A stretch of 64,000 bases of DNA, taken from the NCBI GenBank assembly GCA_031285405.1, contig JAITWH010000026.1, forward strand, positions 41,259 to 105,258, written 5' to 3'. This DNA comes from Alistipes sp. (GTDB lineage: Bacteria; Bacteroidota; Bacteroidia; Bacteroidales; Rikenellaceae). Positions 34,745 through 41,707 of this stretch are shown piece after piece. The notes under the pieces are model-generated. The model was not told the DNA's origin, searched no databases, and saw nothing but the letters and a program-made list of their open reading frames with translations. A program made the translations under genes and the position numbers. The first letter of the stretch is position 1, and every line of letters begins with the position of its first letter.

Positions 34745-34788
34745 CAGAGGCAGGGATGTACGTTTTGTACTGTCCCGCCTCTTTTTTT
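34745..34788 (+). terminator. Terminator downstream of tsf
   Basis: An imperfect stem AGAGGCAGGGA...TGTCCCGCCTCT with inner TGTAC/GTAC pairing is followed by seven T residues. Confidence 0.75.
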
Positions 34789-34876
34789 GTTCAGCGTAGT
34801 GAAAATTGATGTCGCTGTTGCGATTTTTTTTGTTATTTTTGTGGATTGACCTGAACGAAAACCTGAACGAAAAACC

Positions 34877-36145
34877 ATGGAAAAACTTAAGGAAATTGTC
34901 TCGCGGTTTGCGATTCGAGGGGCGGCGGGGTGCGTCGAGCCGTTCGGATCGGGACTTATTAACGATACTTATCGGGTTGTAAATCAGCATGTTGGCGAGC
35001 CGGACTATGTGCTGCAACGGATCAACCATGCGATTTTTCGCGACGTTGGGCTGATGCAACGGAACATCGTGCGCATCACCGAGCATATTCGCGCGCGGCT
35101 TGCGGAGCGGGGTGAGGACGATATCGAGCGGAAGGCGCTGCGGGTGGTTCCGACGTTGGATGGCGAGGCGTATCTGTTTGACGGTCAGGATTATTGGCGG
35201 ATGACGGTGCTTATCCCTCGGGCGCGATCTTATGAGCGGGTGACGCCCGAGTTGGCCTATGAGACTGGGCGGGCTTTTGGGGATTTTCAGGGGATGTTGT
35301 CGGATATTGGGGGCGGCAACGGCCGCAGCGGATTTTTGCTACGCGACGGGGTGCGCTCTGAAACTAATATGACTGAGAATGAGAGTGTTGGAATGGGAAA
35401 AGGGCTGGATTGCTTCGGGCCGAGCCCTCGCAATGACGGAGGGGCTGTCGATTCGGAAGAGACTGAGAATGAGGCATTTGAGGAGGTGGAGTTGGGGGCG
35501 ACGATTCCGGATTTTCATAATATGGAGTACCGGTTGGAGCAGCTGCGGGAGGCGATTCGGGCCGATCGGGTGGGGCGGGTGGCGGAGATGCAACATGTTG
35601 TGGATGAGGTGTTTGCGCGGGCAGACGAGATGTGTGCGCCGCAGCGGATGGCGCGCGAAGGGGTGTTGCCGCGGCGGATTTCGCACTGCGACACGAAGGT
35701 CAACAACGTGCTTTTCGACGAGGATACGGGGCGGGTGCTGTGCGTGATCGACCTCGACACCACCATGCCAGGGTTTGTGATGTCGGACTTTGGCGACTTC
35801 GTTCGCACCGCCGCAAACACCGGTGACGAGGATGATCGCGACCTCTCGCGGGTGGGGCTTAACATGAAGATTTTCAGGGAGTTTGCGCGTGGGTATCTCG
35901 AAACGGCCGGAGGGTTTTTGACGCCTGTCGAGGTTTCGCTGCTGCCTTTTGGCGCGCGGCTGCTGACCTACATGCAGGCGGTGCGGTTTTTGACCGACTA
36001 TCTGGATGGGGATCGGTATTATAAGGTCTCGGCGCCGGATCATAATCGCGTTCGGGTCTTGGCGCAAATGGCTATGCTTCAGAGTCTTGAGGAGCATGAG
36101 GTTGAGATGAAAAAGATTATAAGCAGTTTTGCTCCGTGTTTATAA
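34877..36145 (+). CDS. APH-fold sugar kinase candidate (NahK-like), with repeat insert
   Basis: 422 aa. Aminoglycoside/choline kinase fold: Gly-rich N-lobe FGSGLINDTYRVV, then DYVLQRINHAIFRD (ATP-site Gln/Arg region). The catalytic loop is ISHCDTKVNNVLFDEDTG and the metal motif VIDLDTTMPGFVMSDFGDF. Bacteroidales homologues are often named phosphotransferase or mucin-desulfatase; N-acetylhexosamine 1-kinase (NahK) belongs to the same group. The GH109 gene 424 bp downstream supports GalNAc phosphorylation (inference). Residues ~146-212 between FGDFQGMLSDI and TIPDFHNMEYRLEQL are foreign: GGNGRSGFLLRDG and LDCFGPSPRNDGG are translations of the GGCAACGG..GCTACGC and CAATCC modules. A -7-like TATTTTTG lies at 34834-34841. 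Confidence 0.75.
   Translation: MEKLKEIVSRFAIRGAAGCVEPFGSGLINDTYRVVNQHVGEPDYVLQRINHAIFRDVGLMQRNIVRITEHIRARLAERGEDDIERKALRVVPTLDGEAYLFDGQDYWRMTVLIPRARSYERVTPELAYETGRAFGDFQGMLSDIGGGNGRSGFLLRDGVRSETNMTENESVGMGKGLDCFGPSPRNDGGAVDSEETENEAFEEVELGATIPDFHNMEYRLEQLREAIRADRVGRVAEMQHVVDEVFARADEMCAPQRMAREGVLPRRISHCDTKVNNVLFDEDTGRVLCVIDLDTTMPGFVMSDFGDFVRTAANTGDEDDRDLSRVGLNMKIFREFARGYLETAGGFLTPVEVSLLPFGARLLTYMQAVRFLTDYLDGDRYYKVSAPDHNRVRVLAQMAMLQSLEEHEVEMKKIISSFAPCL
35311..35440 (+). repeat. Repeat modules translated in the sugar kinase gene
   Basis: GGCAACGGCCGCAGCGGATT with TTGCTACGCG (35314-35347) and a CAATCC module variant, GGATTGCTTCGGGCC..CTCGCAATGACGG (35405-35440). The latter matches the non-coding copy at 49178-49213. 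Confidence 0.85.
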
Positions 36146-36211
36146 TTAAATATGGTAAGGTGTGGAAAAGTTATAAGTTACTTTTTTTGGTGCGCAAAAG
36201 ATTTTTCTTTA

Positions 36212-36396
36212 AGTTACTTTTTTGACCAGCAAAAAAGTAACCAAAAAACAGGCCCCGAGGCGAAAAACGGCTAAAATAGGAGTCTAACGCTTGAAATCGA
36301 CGCTCTTCGGCGGTTTTGCGAGCAAAAGGTCTCGATTTCTTTACGCTTTTAGCCACCTATTTTTTTACGCCGTTTTTCGCTATCGGGGGGCGTAGC
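36212..36396 (+). repeat. ~185-bp hairpin repeat element, copy 2
   Basis: Reverse-oriented near-identical copy of 22252-22437, differing at a handful of positions (for example GGAGTCTAACG against GGCGTCTAACG). It starts with the GTTACTTTTTT / AAAAAAGTAAC hairpin and ends GCCGTTTTTCGCTATCGGGG. It lies between the sugar kinase and GH109 genes. Confidence 0.85.
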
Positions 36397-36422
36397 TTTT
36401 TTCGAATATATTCGAAAAAAGC
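36395..36422. repeat. Perfect 28-bp palindrome
   Basis: GCTTTTTTCGAATA followed directly by its reverse complement TATTCGAAAAAAGC, abutting the end of the 185-bp element. It could be a small terminator-like hairpin or a protein-binding site. Confidence 0.8.
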
Positions 36423-36569
36423 GAGCTGAAAGTGCAGCGCGAAGCGATGCGGCAACTATGGACTCTCGCGCGCTACGCGACATTTAGCTACGCAACGCTG
36501 AGGCTACGCGGCGGGAATGGTGGTGGGATTGGAGGATGTTTAATGAATTAACCTTATAAAATGCTAATT

Positions 36570-38012
36570 ATGAAGAAGTTATTGTTGATTTTGATTGCGT
36601 GTTTCGGGGTTGTTGGCCTTGGGATTGCACAAGTTGGTGCGCAGGGGTCGGCGGGGGCGGTTAACGGTTCGGCGGGTTCGGCGGCGCAAGAGGGGCCGGC
36701 GGGGATGATTGTGACCGAGGTGCCGGTGCGGCCGGCGGGGCAGACGGATGTCGTGGGGTTGGCCGTGGCGCCGATCGAGACTGTGCGCGTCGGGTTTATC
36801 GGCCTCGGGATGCGGGGGCCGGGGGCCGTCAACCGCTTCACTTTTATCGAGGGCGTGGAGATCAAGGCGCTGTGCGACCTCTATCCGCAGAGGGTCGAAG
36901 ATACGCAAAAGCGGCTGACGGACAAGGGGTTACCGCGCGCTGAGGCGTACAGCGGCGCCGACGGATGGAAGCGGCTGTGCGAGAGGGACGACATCGACCT
37001 GGTGTACATCTGCTCGCCGTGGCAGCGGCACACCGAGATGGCGCTCTACGCGATGGAGCAGGGCAAGCATGTGGCCGTGGAGGTGCCTGCCGCGATGACG
37101 CTGGAGGAGTGTTGGGCGCTGGTCGACACCGCCGAACGCACCCGCAGGCACTGCATGATGTTGGAGAATTGTTGCTACGATTTTTTTGAGATGGCGACGT
37201 TGAACATGGCTCAGCAGGGCGTTTTCGGCGATATTGTGCATGTCGAGGGGGCCTATATTCATGACCTTCGGGAGCTGCAGTTCAACCCTTTTTCGCCGGA
37301 TGCTCGCGATGCTTATCAGGGGCAGTTTCGGTTGGAGTTCAACGCGGAGCATACCGGAAATCCATATCCGACGCATGGGTTAGGGCCTGTGGCTCAGGTG
37401 CTTGGGTTGCATCGCGGCGACAAGATGAACTATCTGGTGTCGTTGTCGAGCGCACAGAAAGGGATGTCGGAGTATGCCCGCGAGCGGTTTGGTTCTGACT
37501 CGCCGGAAGCTGCGCGCGAGTATCGGTTGGGCGACATGAACACAACTTTGATCTCGACGGAGCGCGGGCGGTCGATGATGATTCAGCATGATGTGACTTC
37601 GCCGAGGCCGTACAGTCGGCTCCATACGGTGAGTGGGACGGACGGGTTTGCGCAGAAGTATCCGGTGCAGAGCGTTGCAGTGGCTCCCAATGCTCATCGG
37701 GCTTTGGCGGGCGAGGAACTTAAGGAGTTTTTGGCTCGGTGGGAGCATCCCATCACGCGTGAGGTGGGCGAGTTGGCGCGTCGCGTCGGCGGACATGGCG
37801 GCATGGATTTTATTATGGATTGGCGGTTGGTCTACTGCTTGCGGAATGGGTTGCCGCTGGATCAGGATGTTTATGATGCGGCCGAATGGTCTTGTATTGT
37901 GCCTCTTAGCGAGATTTCGGTTTTGGCGGGGAGCGCTCCGGTGGCGGTTCCCGACTTTACTCGCGGGGCTTGGGATCGGGTTGTTGGGTTTCGGCATGCT
38001 ATGGTCAATTAA
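36570..38012 (+). CDS. Glycosyl hydrolase family 109 protein (alpha-N-acetylgalactosaminidase)
   Basis: 480 aa from MKKLLLILIACFGVVGLGIA, an export signal (alternative Met three codons upstream). Gfo/Idh/MocA fold with NAD-binding VRVGFIGLGMRGPGAVNRF (~74-92) and ALCDLYPQRVEDTQ. GH109 hallmarks are WQRHTEMALYAMEQGKHVAV, FRLEFNAEHTGNPYPTHGLG and GHGGMDFIMDWRL. The family cleaves terminal alpha-GalNAc from glycoconjugates by an NAD-dependent mechanism. An Ala/Gly/Ser-rich linker (~28-65) follows the signal peptide. With the upstream APH-fold kinase this suggests release and activation of mucin GalNAc. The specificity is inferred from the family. Confidence 0.9.
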   Translation: MKKLLLILIACFGVVGLGIAQVGAQGSAGAVNGSAGSAAQEGPAGMIVTEVPVRPAGQTDVVGLAVAPIETVRVGFIGLGMRGPGAVNRFTFIEGVEIKALCDLYPQRVEDTQKRLTDKGLPRAEAYSGADGWKRLCERDDIDLVYICSPWQRHTEMALYAMEQGKHVAVEVPAAMTLEECWALVDTAERTRRHCMMLENCCYDFFEMATLNMAQQGVFGDIVHVEGAYIHDLRELQFNPFSPDARDAYQGQFRLEFNAEHTGNPYPTHGLGPVAQVLGLHRGDKMNYLVSLSSAQKGMSEYARERFGSDSPEAAREYRLGDMNTTLISTERGRSMMIQHDVTSPRPYSRLHTVSGTDGFAQKYPVQSVAVAPNAHRALAGEELKEFLARWEHPITREVGELARRVGGHGGMDFIMDWRLVYCLRNGLPLDQDVYDAAEWSCIVPLSEISVLAGSAPVAVPDFTRGAWDRVVGFRHAMVN

Positions 38013-38616
38013 GAATTAAAAATTAAGAATTTGGCTACGCGGGCGGCAACGGCTGCGGCGAGTTATTTTAGCGCTAAATAAATCGCTGTCGGCATTCTGG
38101 CCGCTGTGGCCGTTGTCTCCTGCCGGCATTCCGGTCTGTATTGCTTCGCTTTGCTCGCAATGACGGGGGCGCTGGGATGATGGGATGCGAAAACACTGCC
38201 TTTATTGGGGCGGTGTTTTTCTTGTTGGGTCGGCTCTGATTTTTGCGTTAGCTCAGCGCGACGCCGAGCAAGGGCGAAATTGCGCTTTGGCGAAATTTCA
38301 GCCCGCCGCTGGGGGCGGCGTCGTGCTGACGGCTTGCTGTGCAAGCCTGCTACGCGAAATAAATCGCTGCCGGCGTTCCGGCTTGGATTGCTTCGTCGTT
38401 GCACTCCTCGCAATGACGGGGGGAGTATGGTGAAAAGTGAAAAGTTTAGGTGTGCTTCGCACGTATATAATTCAGCGTAGCTTAAATCGCTGTCGGCGTT
38501 CCGACCATTTTCAATTTTCAATTTTCCACTTTCAATTGTATATGGTAGATCCCTCGTCGGCCTTTGGCCTCTGTCGGGATGACTCGGCAACGGCCGCGGC
38601 GGGTTGGGATGAGTAT
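38013..38616. repeat. Dense dispersed-repeat block
   Basis: About 600 bp without a gene. In order: AATTAAGAATTAAAAATTAA, GGCAACGGCTGCGGCG, CGCTGTCGGCATTCTGGCC, CAATCC module (TTGCTTCGCTTTGCTCGCAA), an AAACACTGCC..GGCGGTGTTT hairpin (38191-38218), CAGCCCGCCGCTGGGGGCGG composite (38265-38355), a second CAATCC module, GTGCTTCGCAC, TTTCAATTTTCAATTTTCC, GGGATCT module, GGCAACGGCCGCGGCGG. This is the best non-coding reference for the modules translated elsewhere. Confidence 0.85.
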
Positions 38617-38656
38617 AAAAAAAAAGCAGCCACCCCGCAAAGGGTGGCTGCTTTTT
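38617..38656 (-). terminator. Terminator of the exbBD operon
   Basis: Minus-strand stem AGCAGCCACCC / GGGTGGCTGCT followed by a run of nine T residues, 18 bp past the last exbD stop. Confidence 0.9.
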
Positions 38657-38673
38657 GTAATTTATCGGCGCGG

Positions 38674-39150
38674 CTACTGGCCGGCGGCGAGGGTCTTGCT
38701 GGCGGCGTAGCTGATCTTCAGCGCGTTGGCGCGGCGAAGTTCCTGCTTCACGTCGGAGATGATACCCATGCGTGTGCTCTTGTCGGCCTTGATCATCACC
38801 GTCATCGCCATACGGTCGGCTTCCGAAAGTTTGTCGCGCTCGGAGGCGACGAACTCCAGAATGTCCGGAAGGCGCTGATAGCTGTCGTTCAGCTGGATCT
38901 GAGGGGCGGTACCCCACTGCGCCTGCTGAGAGTCGACCGGCTGGCCGATGTAGATGTGGCTCACCAACTGCTTCTTCTCAAGTTTCGCGACTTCGGACGC
39001 GCTCGGCAGCTGGGTCTTAACCAGAATGTCCGTCTCGCGCATCGAGGTCGAGATCATGAAGAAGAACAGGATCATAAAGATAACGTCGGGAAGCGATGCG
39101 GTCGAGATTGGCGGAATGCCGCCTTTCCCCTTTTTCTTCATTACTGCCAT
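38674..39150 (-). CDS. exbD: ExbD/TolR family biopolymer transport protein (second copy)
   Basis: 158 aa. One N-terminal transmembrane helix, LPDVIFMILFFFMISTSM, carrying the essential Asp 22, then a periplasmic domain (~45-150) with IQLNDSYQRLPDILEFVASE and MIKADKSTRMGIISDVKQEL, as in ExbD/TolR. It works with an ExbB/TolQ pentamer to convert proton motive force into TonB motion. Only 1 bp separates its start from the stop of the preceding exbD. Bacteroidetes commonly carry two ExbD paralogues per operon. An alternative start three codons downstream (MKKKGKGG) is possible. Confidence 0.92.
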   Translation of the reverse strand: MAVMKKKGKGGIPPISTASLPDVIFMILFFFMISTSMRETDILVKTQLPSASEVAKLEKKQLVSHIYIGQPVDSQQAQWGTAPQIQLNDSYQRLPDILEFVASERDKLSEADRMAMTVMIKADKSTRMGIISDVKQELRRANALKISYAASKTLAAGQ

Positions 39151-39151
39151 A

Positions 39152-39748
39152 TCAGTTTCCTCCTACGTTACGGGGTTCGGCCTCAGAAATAGGCTGGGGC
39201 ACGGCATCGGTGATCGCTTTACGCTCCTCGTCGCCGAGGTCCACAAAGCTGCGGTTGAATTTTGCCATCGACGCGTCTTCGCGCATCTCGCTGAAGGCGC
39301 GCGTCAGTTCGTTTTGCACCTGGATGTAGATGTCGTAGCTGGTGCCGCGGTCGCTCGTGAGAGAGACCACAGCCTCGCTCACGGGCACGGTCCACGTGCT
39401 GCCGTCGGGCATCTCGATATCCACGTTCTTCTTCGTCGGCATGTTCTCGTCGTTCGTCGGGTTGATGACGAATTGCTTGACCGCGTCGGTCAACTGAGTA
39501 ATGTCCGTCGGCCGGCCGGCCACCAGAATGTTGTCGTAGGTGTTGATGAAGATCGGCAGAAGGTTACGTTCGTTTACCCTCATATCTTCGGTCACCTGCA
39601 TGTCGTCCGGCGGAATCGGCGGCAGCTGCCGCGTGATGCCCGTGTCGACGTTCATGGTGGTTGCCACAAGGAAGAAGATCAGGAGCAGGAACGCGATGTC
39701 CGCCATGGAACCCGCGTTGATCTCTTGTATCTGTCTTTTACCTGCCAT
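39152..39748 (-). CDS. exbD: ExbD/TolR family biopolymer transport protein (first copy)
   Basis: 198 aa. N-terminal cytoplasmic tail, then a transmembrane helix ADIAFLLLIFFLVATTMN with the conserved Asp 17. A longer periplasmic part than the second copy includes ITRQLPPIPPDD, NILVAGRPTDITQLTDAVKQ and SYDIYIQVQNELTRAFSEMR. It is the proton-channel partner of ExbB in TonB energisation. Located 6 bp after the small membrane-protein gene in the operon exbB-X-exbD-exbD. Confidence 0.92.
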   Translation of the reverse strand: MAGKRQIQEINAGSMADIAFLLLIFFLVATTMNVDTGITRQLPPIPPDDMQVTEDMRVNERNLLPIFINTYDNILVAGRPTDITQLTDAVKQFVINPTNDENMPTKKNVDIEMPDGSTWTVPVSEAVVSLTSDRGTSYDIYIQVQNELTRAFSEMREDASMAKFNRSFVDLGDEERKAITDAVPQPISEAEPRNVGGN

Positions 39749-39754
39749 AGTGCG

Positions 39755-40171
39755 TTACTTTAATGCTTTGCGAATTACGCCCCAGAACAGGAAGAGTACC
39801 GTCAGTGCGAGTGCCGCATAGGTCAAATAGAGACCCGTGTCGGTGATTTTGAGCGTGAAGACATCGTCGAAGACGGTGCCGTCGGCGCCCGTGACGGGGA
39901 TGGCCTTGGCAAAAGCGGCCCAAAGGATAACTGCCAACACGGCAAGTCCGCCGAAGACGAACAGACCTACCTTGGAGTTGCTGCGGCTTTTGCCCATATT
40001 CATCAGCGTGAGTCCGACCAACGACAACACCGCGAGGCCCAGGTAGGCGTACGTGACGTAGATCATGAAGTCGACCTCGGCCAGCTCGTTGCCGCCGAAC
40101 AGCCAGGTGGCTACCGACAGTACCGCAAGCAGAACCAGCGCGATCAGGATTATGTTTGTGATTTTCTTCAT
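39755..40171 (-). CDS. Conserved small membrane protein of the exb operon
   Basis: 138 aa. Four hydrophobic segments: IILIALVLLAVLSVATWLF (~7-25), FMIYVTYAYLGLAVLSLVGL (~35-55), VGLFVFGGLAVLAVILWAAF (~68-87) and GLYLTYAALALTVLFLFWGV (~112-131). No named family recognised, but a protein of this size and topology sits between exbB and exbD in many Bacteroidetes. Seven bp separate it from exbB. I infer an accessory subunit of the TonB-energising complex; there is no direct evidence for function. Confidence 0.8.
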   Translation of the reverse strand: MKKITNIILIALVLLAVLSVATWLFGGNELAEVDFMIYVTYAYLGLAVLSLVGLTLMNMGKSRSNSKVGLFVFGGLAVLAVILWAAFAKAIPVTGADGTVFDDVFTLKITDTGLYLTYAALALTVLFLFWGVIRKALK

Positions 40172-40178
40172 GGTGTGA

Positions 40179-40934
40179 TTACTTCCTGTTGTATTCGGTG
40201 AGAATGTCGATCAGCGTGATCGAGCTGTCTTCCATGTCCATCGTGAGGCTGTCGATCTTCGAGATGATGTACGAGTAGAACATCTGCAGGATCACAGCGG
40301 CGATAAGACCCGCCAGAGTGGTCAAAAGTGCAACCTTGATACCACCTGCCACGAGCGTGGGGCTAACGTCGCCAGCCGCCTGGATCGAGTCGAACGCGCC
40401 GATCATACCCACAACGGTACCCATGAACCCTAACATAGGAGAAAGAGCGATGAACAGACCGATCCATACGAGGCCTGATTCCATCTGCGCGATCTGCACC
40501 GAGCCGTACGATACAACCGACTTTTCGACATTGTCCATGCCCTGGTCGTAGCGGTCGAGACCCTGATAGAAGATCGAAGCGATCGGGCCCTTTGTGTCGC
40601 GGGCTACCTTCTTCGCCTCCTCGATGCCACCCTTCTTCAGCGCGGCTTCGACCTTGACAATCAGCTTCTTGGAGTTGATCGTCGAGAGGTTCAGGTAGAT
40701 GATACGTTCGATGGAAATTGCCAAACCGAGGATCACAAAGATCAAAATCGGGGCCATCCAGCCCGCGCCGCCTTCGAGGAATTTCTGCTTAATTGCCTGG
40801 TGCAAAGGCTGACCGGCTACGTCGGTCTCGGCATTGAGGGTCGTCTGGGCGGGAGCCGCGCTCTGGGCCTGAACAGAAACTGTGGCTATGCCGAAACAGG
40901 CGACAAAAGCCAAAATAAGAAAAAGTTTTTTCAT
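40179..40934 (-). CDS. exbB: ExbB/TolQ/MotA family proton channel protein
   Basis: 251 aa. The N-terminal hydrophobic segment (MKKLFLILAFVACFGIATVS) may be a signal peptide, as in many Bacteroidetes ExbB. Then WMAPILIFVILGLAISIERI (first core helix), a cytoplasmic loop with NVEKSVVSYGSVQIAQMESG, and the family signature LSPMLGFMGTVVGMIGAFDS followed by VALLTTLAGLIAAVILQMFY. It forms the inner-membrane channel with ExbD. First gene of the operon; the upstream 417-bp gap has no clear TAnnTTTG box. Confidence 0.93.
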   Translation of the reverse strand: MKKLFLILAFVACFGIATVSVQAQSAAPAQTTLNAETDVAGQPLHQAIKQKFLEGGAGWMAPILIFVILGLAISIERIIYLNLSTINSKKLIVKVEAALKKGGIEEAKKVARDTKGPIASIFYQGLDRYDQGMDNVEKSVVSYGSVQIAQMESGLVWIGLFIALSPMLGFMGTVVGMIGAFDSIQAAGDVSPTLVAGGIKVALLTTLAGLIAAVILQMFYSYIISKIDSLTMDMEDSSITLIDILTEYNRK

Positions 40935-40976
40935 AGTTAGTTAATAATAATTGATTGAGTTATTTAAGTTTTTTTA

Positions 40977-41191
40977 ATGTGTGTTTGCTTTTTGGGGCGT
41001 TGCTTTTGTTACGGGGCTCTTGGTTTGTTGCTTTTGTTTCTTGTTGCTTTTGGGGTCTCGGCGGGATTACTCCCTTCGCTTTTTTGGGCCGGTGGGATTA
41101 CTCGCTCACTTTGTGAGCTCGTGATCGCCGCGGGGCCCTTGTTCTTTGTTGCGCCGCGGGATTACTCCCTTTGGTCGTGATCGCCGCGGGC
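40977..41191. repeat. Low-complexity T/G-rich tract with GGGATTACTC repeats
   Basis: Many TTTTGTTGCTTTTG-like units, then GGGATTACTC at 41063-41072, 41094-41103 and 41158-41167, and TGATCGCCGCGGG at 41122 and 41178. It looks like decayed imperfect tandem repeats. No credible gene. Confidence 0.6.
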
Positions 41192-41204
41192 TCCTTGGCT
41201 AACC

Positions 41205-41345
41205 CTCGTAAAATATAGAGTGACGAGACCCCCTTCGGGCTCTTCGGGTTGAAAACAGCGCGCCGTCTGCAAACGAGTTTGCGCCGCCGCCCTATTTTCA
41301 ACCCGAGCCTGCAAGCAGGCTTTTTGTAACTCTATATTTTACGAG
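41205..41345 (-). repeat. Nested inverted-repeat element downstream of tRNA-Ser(GGA)
   Basis: The outer arms CTCGTAAAATATAGAGT (41205-41221) and ACTCTATATTTTACGAG (41329-41345) are exact complements. The inner arms CGGGTTGAAAA (41245-41255) and TTTTCAACCCG (41295-41305) are also exact. Small hairpins GCAAACGAGTTTGC (41269-41282) and AGCCTGCAAGCAGGCT (41306-41321) lie within. The 141-base unit could fold as a multi-branched RNA or be a mobile-element remnant. No coding potential. Confidence 0.75.
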
Positions 41346-41351
41346 CGGCGG

Positions 41352-41439
41352 CGGAGAAAGCGGGATTCGAACCCACGATGCCCTTTTGGAGCATACGCAC
41401 TTTCCAGGCGCGCACCTTCAGCCACTCGGTCATTTCTCC
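41352..41439 (-). tRNA. tRNA-Ser(GGA)
   Basis: 88 nt on the minus strand. Acceptor GGAGAAA / TTTCTCC plus discriminator G. The anticodon loop CTGGAAA lies between GCGC- and GTGCG-type stems, with a long variable arm (TATGCTCCAAAAGGGCATC) and T loop TTCGAAT. CCA not encoded. Reads TCC/TCT serine codons. Confidence 0.95.
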
Positions 41440-41560
41440 TTGTTCGTCAGACGGTTACGCCGCTATGACGCCCCGCCTTACGACCCGTTCGCACTTCGTT
41501 GAGGTGTGAACGGATTCGCGAATATAGGAAGAATTATTTATACGTGCAAAAAAAGGGATA

Positions 41561-41608
41561 AAATTGTTGAAGTCAGAGAGGCATGGGCCTCTCTGACTTC
41601 AACAATTA
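41561..41608. terminator. 21-bp perfect hairpin, bidirectional terminator candidate
   Basis: AATTGTTGAAGTCAGAGAGG.. (41562-41582) pairs perfectly with 41587-41607 around the loop ATGG. Minus-strand TTTTA follows it, so it can terminate ansA transcription. The stem is longer than usual for a terminator. Confidence 0.65.
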
Positions 41609-41609
41609 G

Positions 41610-41707
41610 TTATTAGTGGTTAGTGCTAACGCGGCGCAATGCTACACAGAAAATTCCGCGTAGCCTTAATATCGCGTTAGCACTAACCACTAATAACTAA
41701 CCACTAA
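41610..41707. repeat. Mirrored heptamer module downstream of ansA
   Basis: TTAGTGGTTAGTGCTAACGC, GCTACACAG, GCGTAGCC and GCGTTAGCACTAACCACTAA with further heptamers; an imperfect inverted repeat. Confidence 0.8.

Noticed and set aside
38063..38917. 284-codon minus-strand open frame
   Set aside because: It consists mostly of dispersed repeat modules, crosses the exb operon terminator and overlaps exbD. No independent domain.
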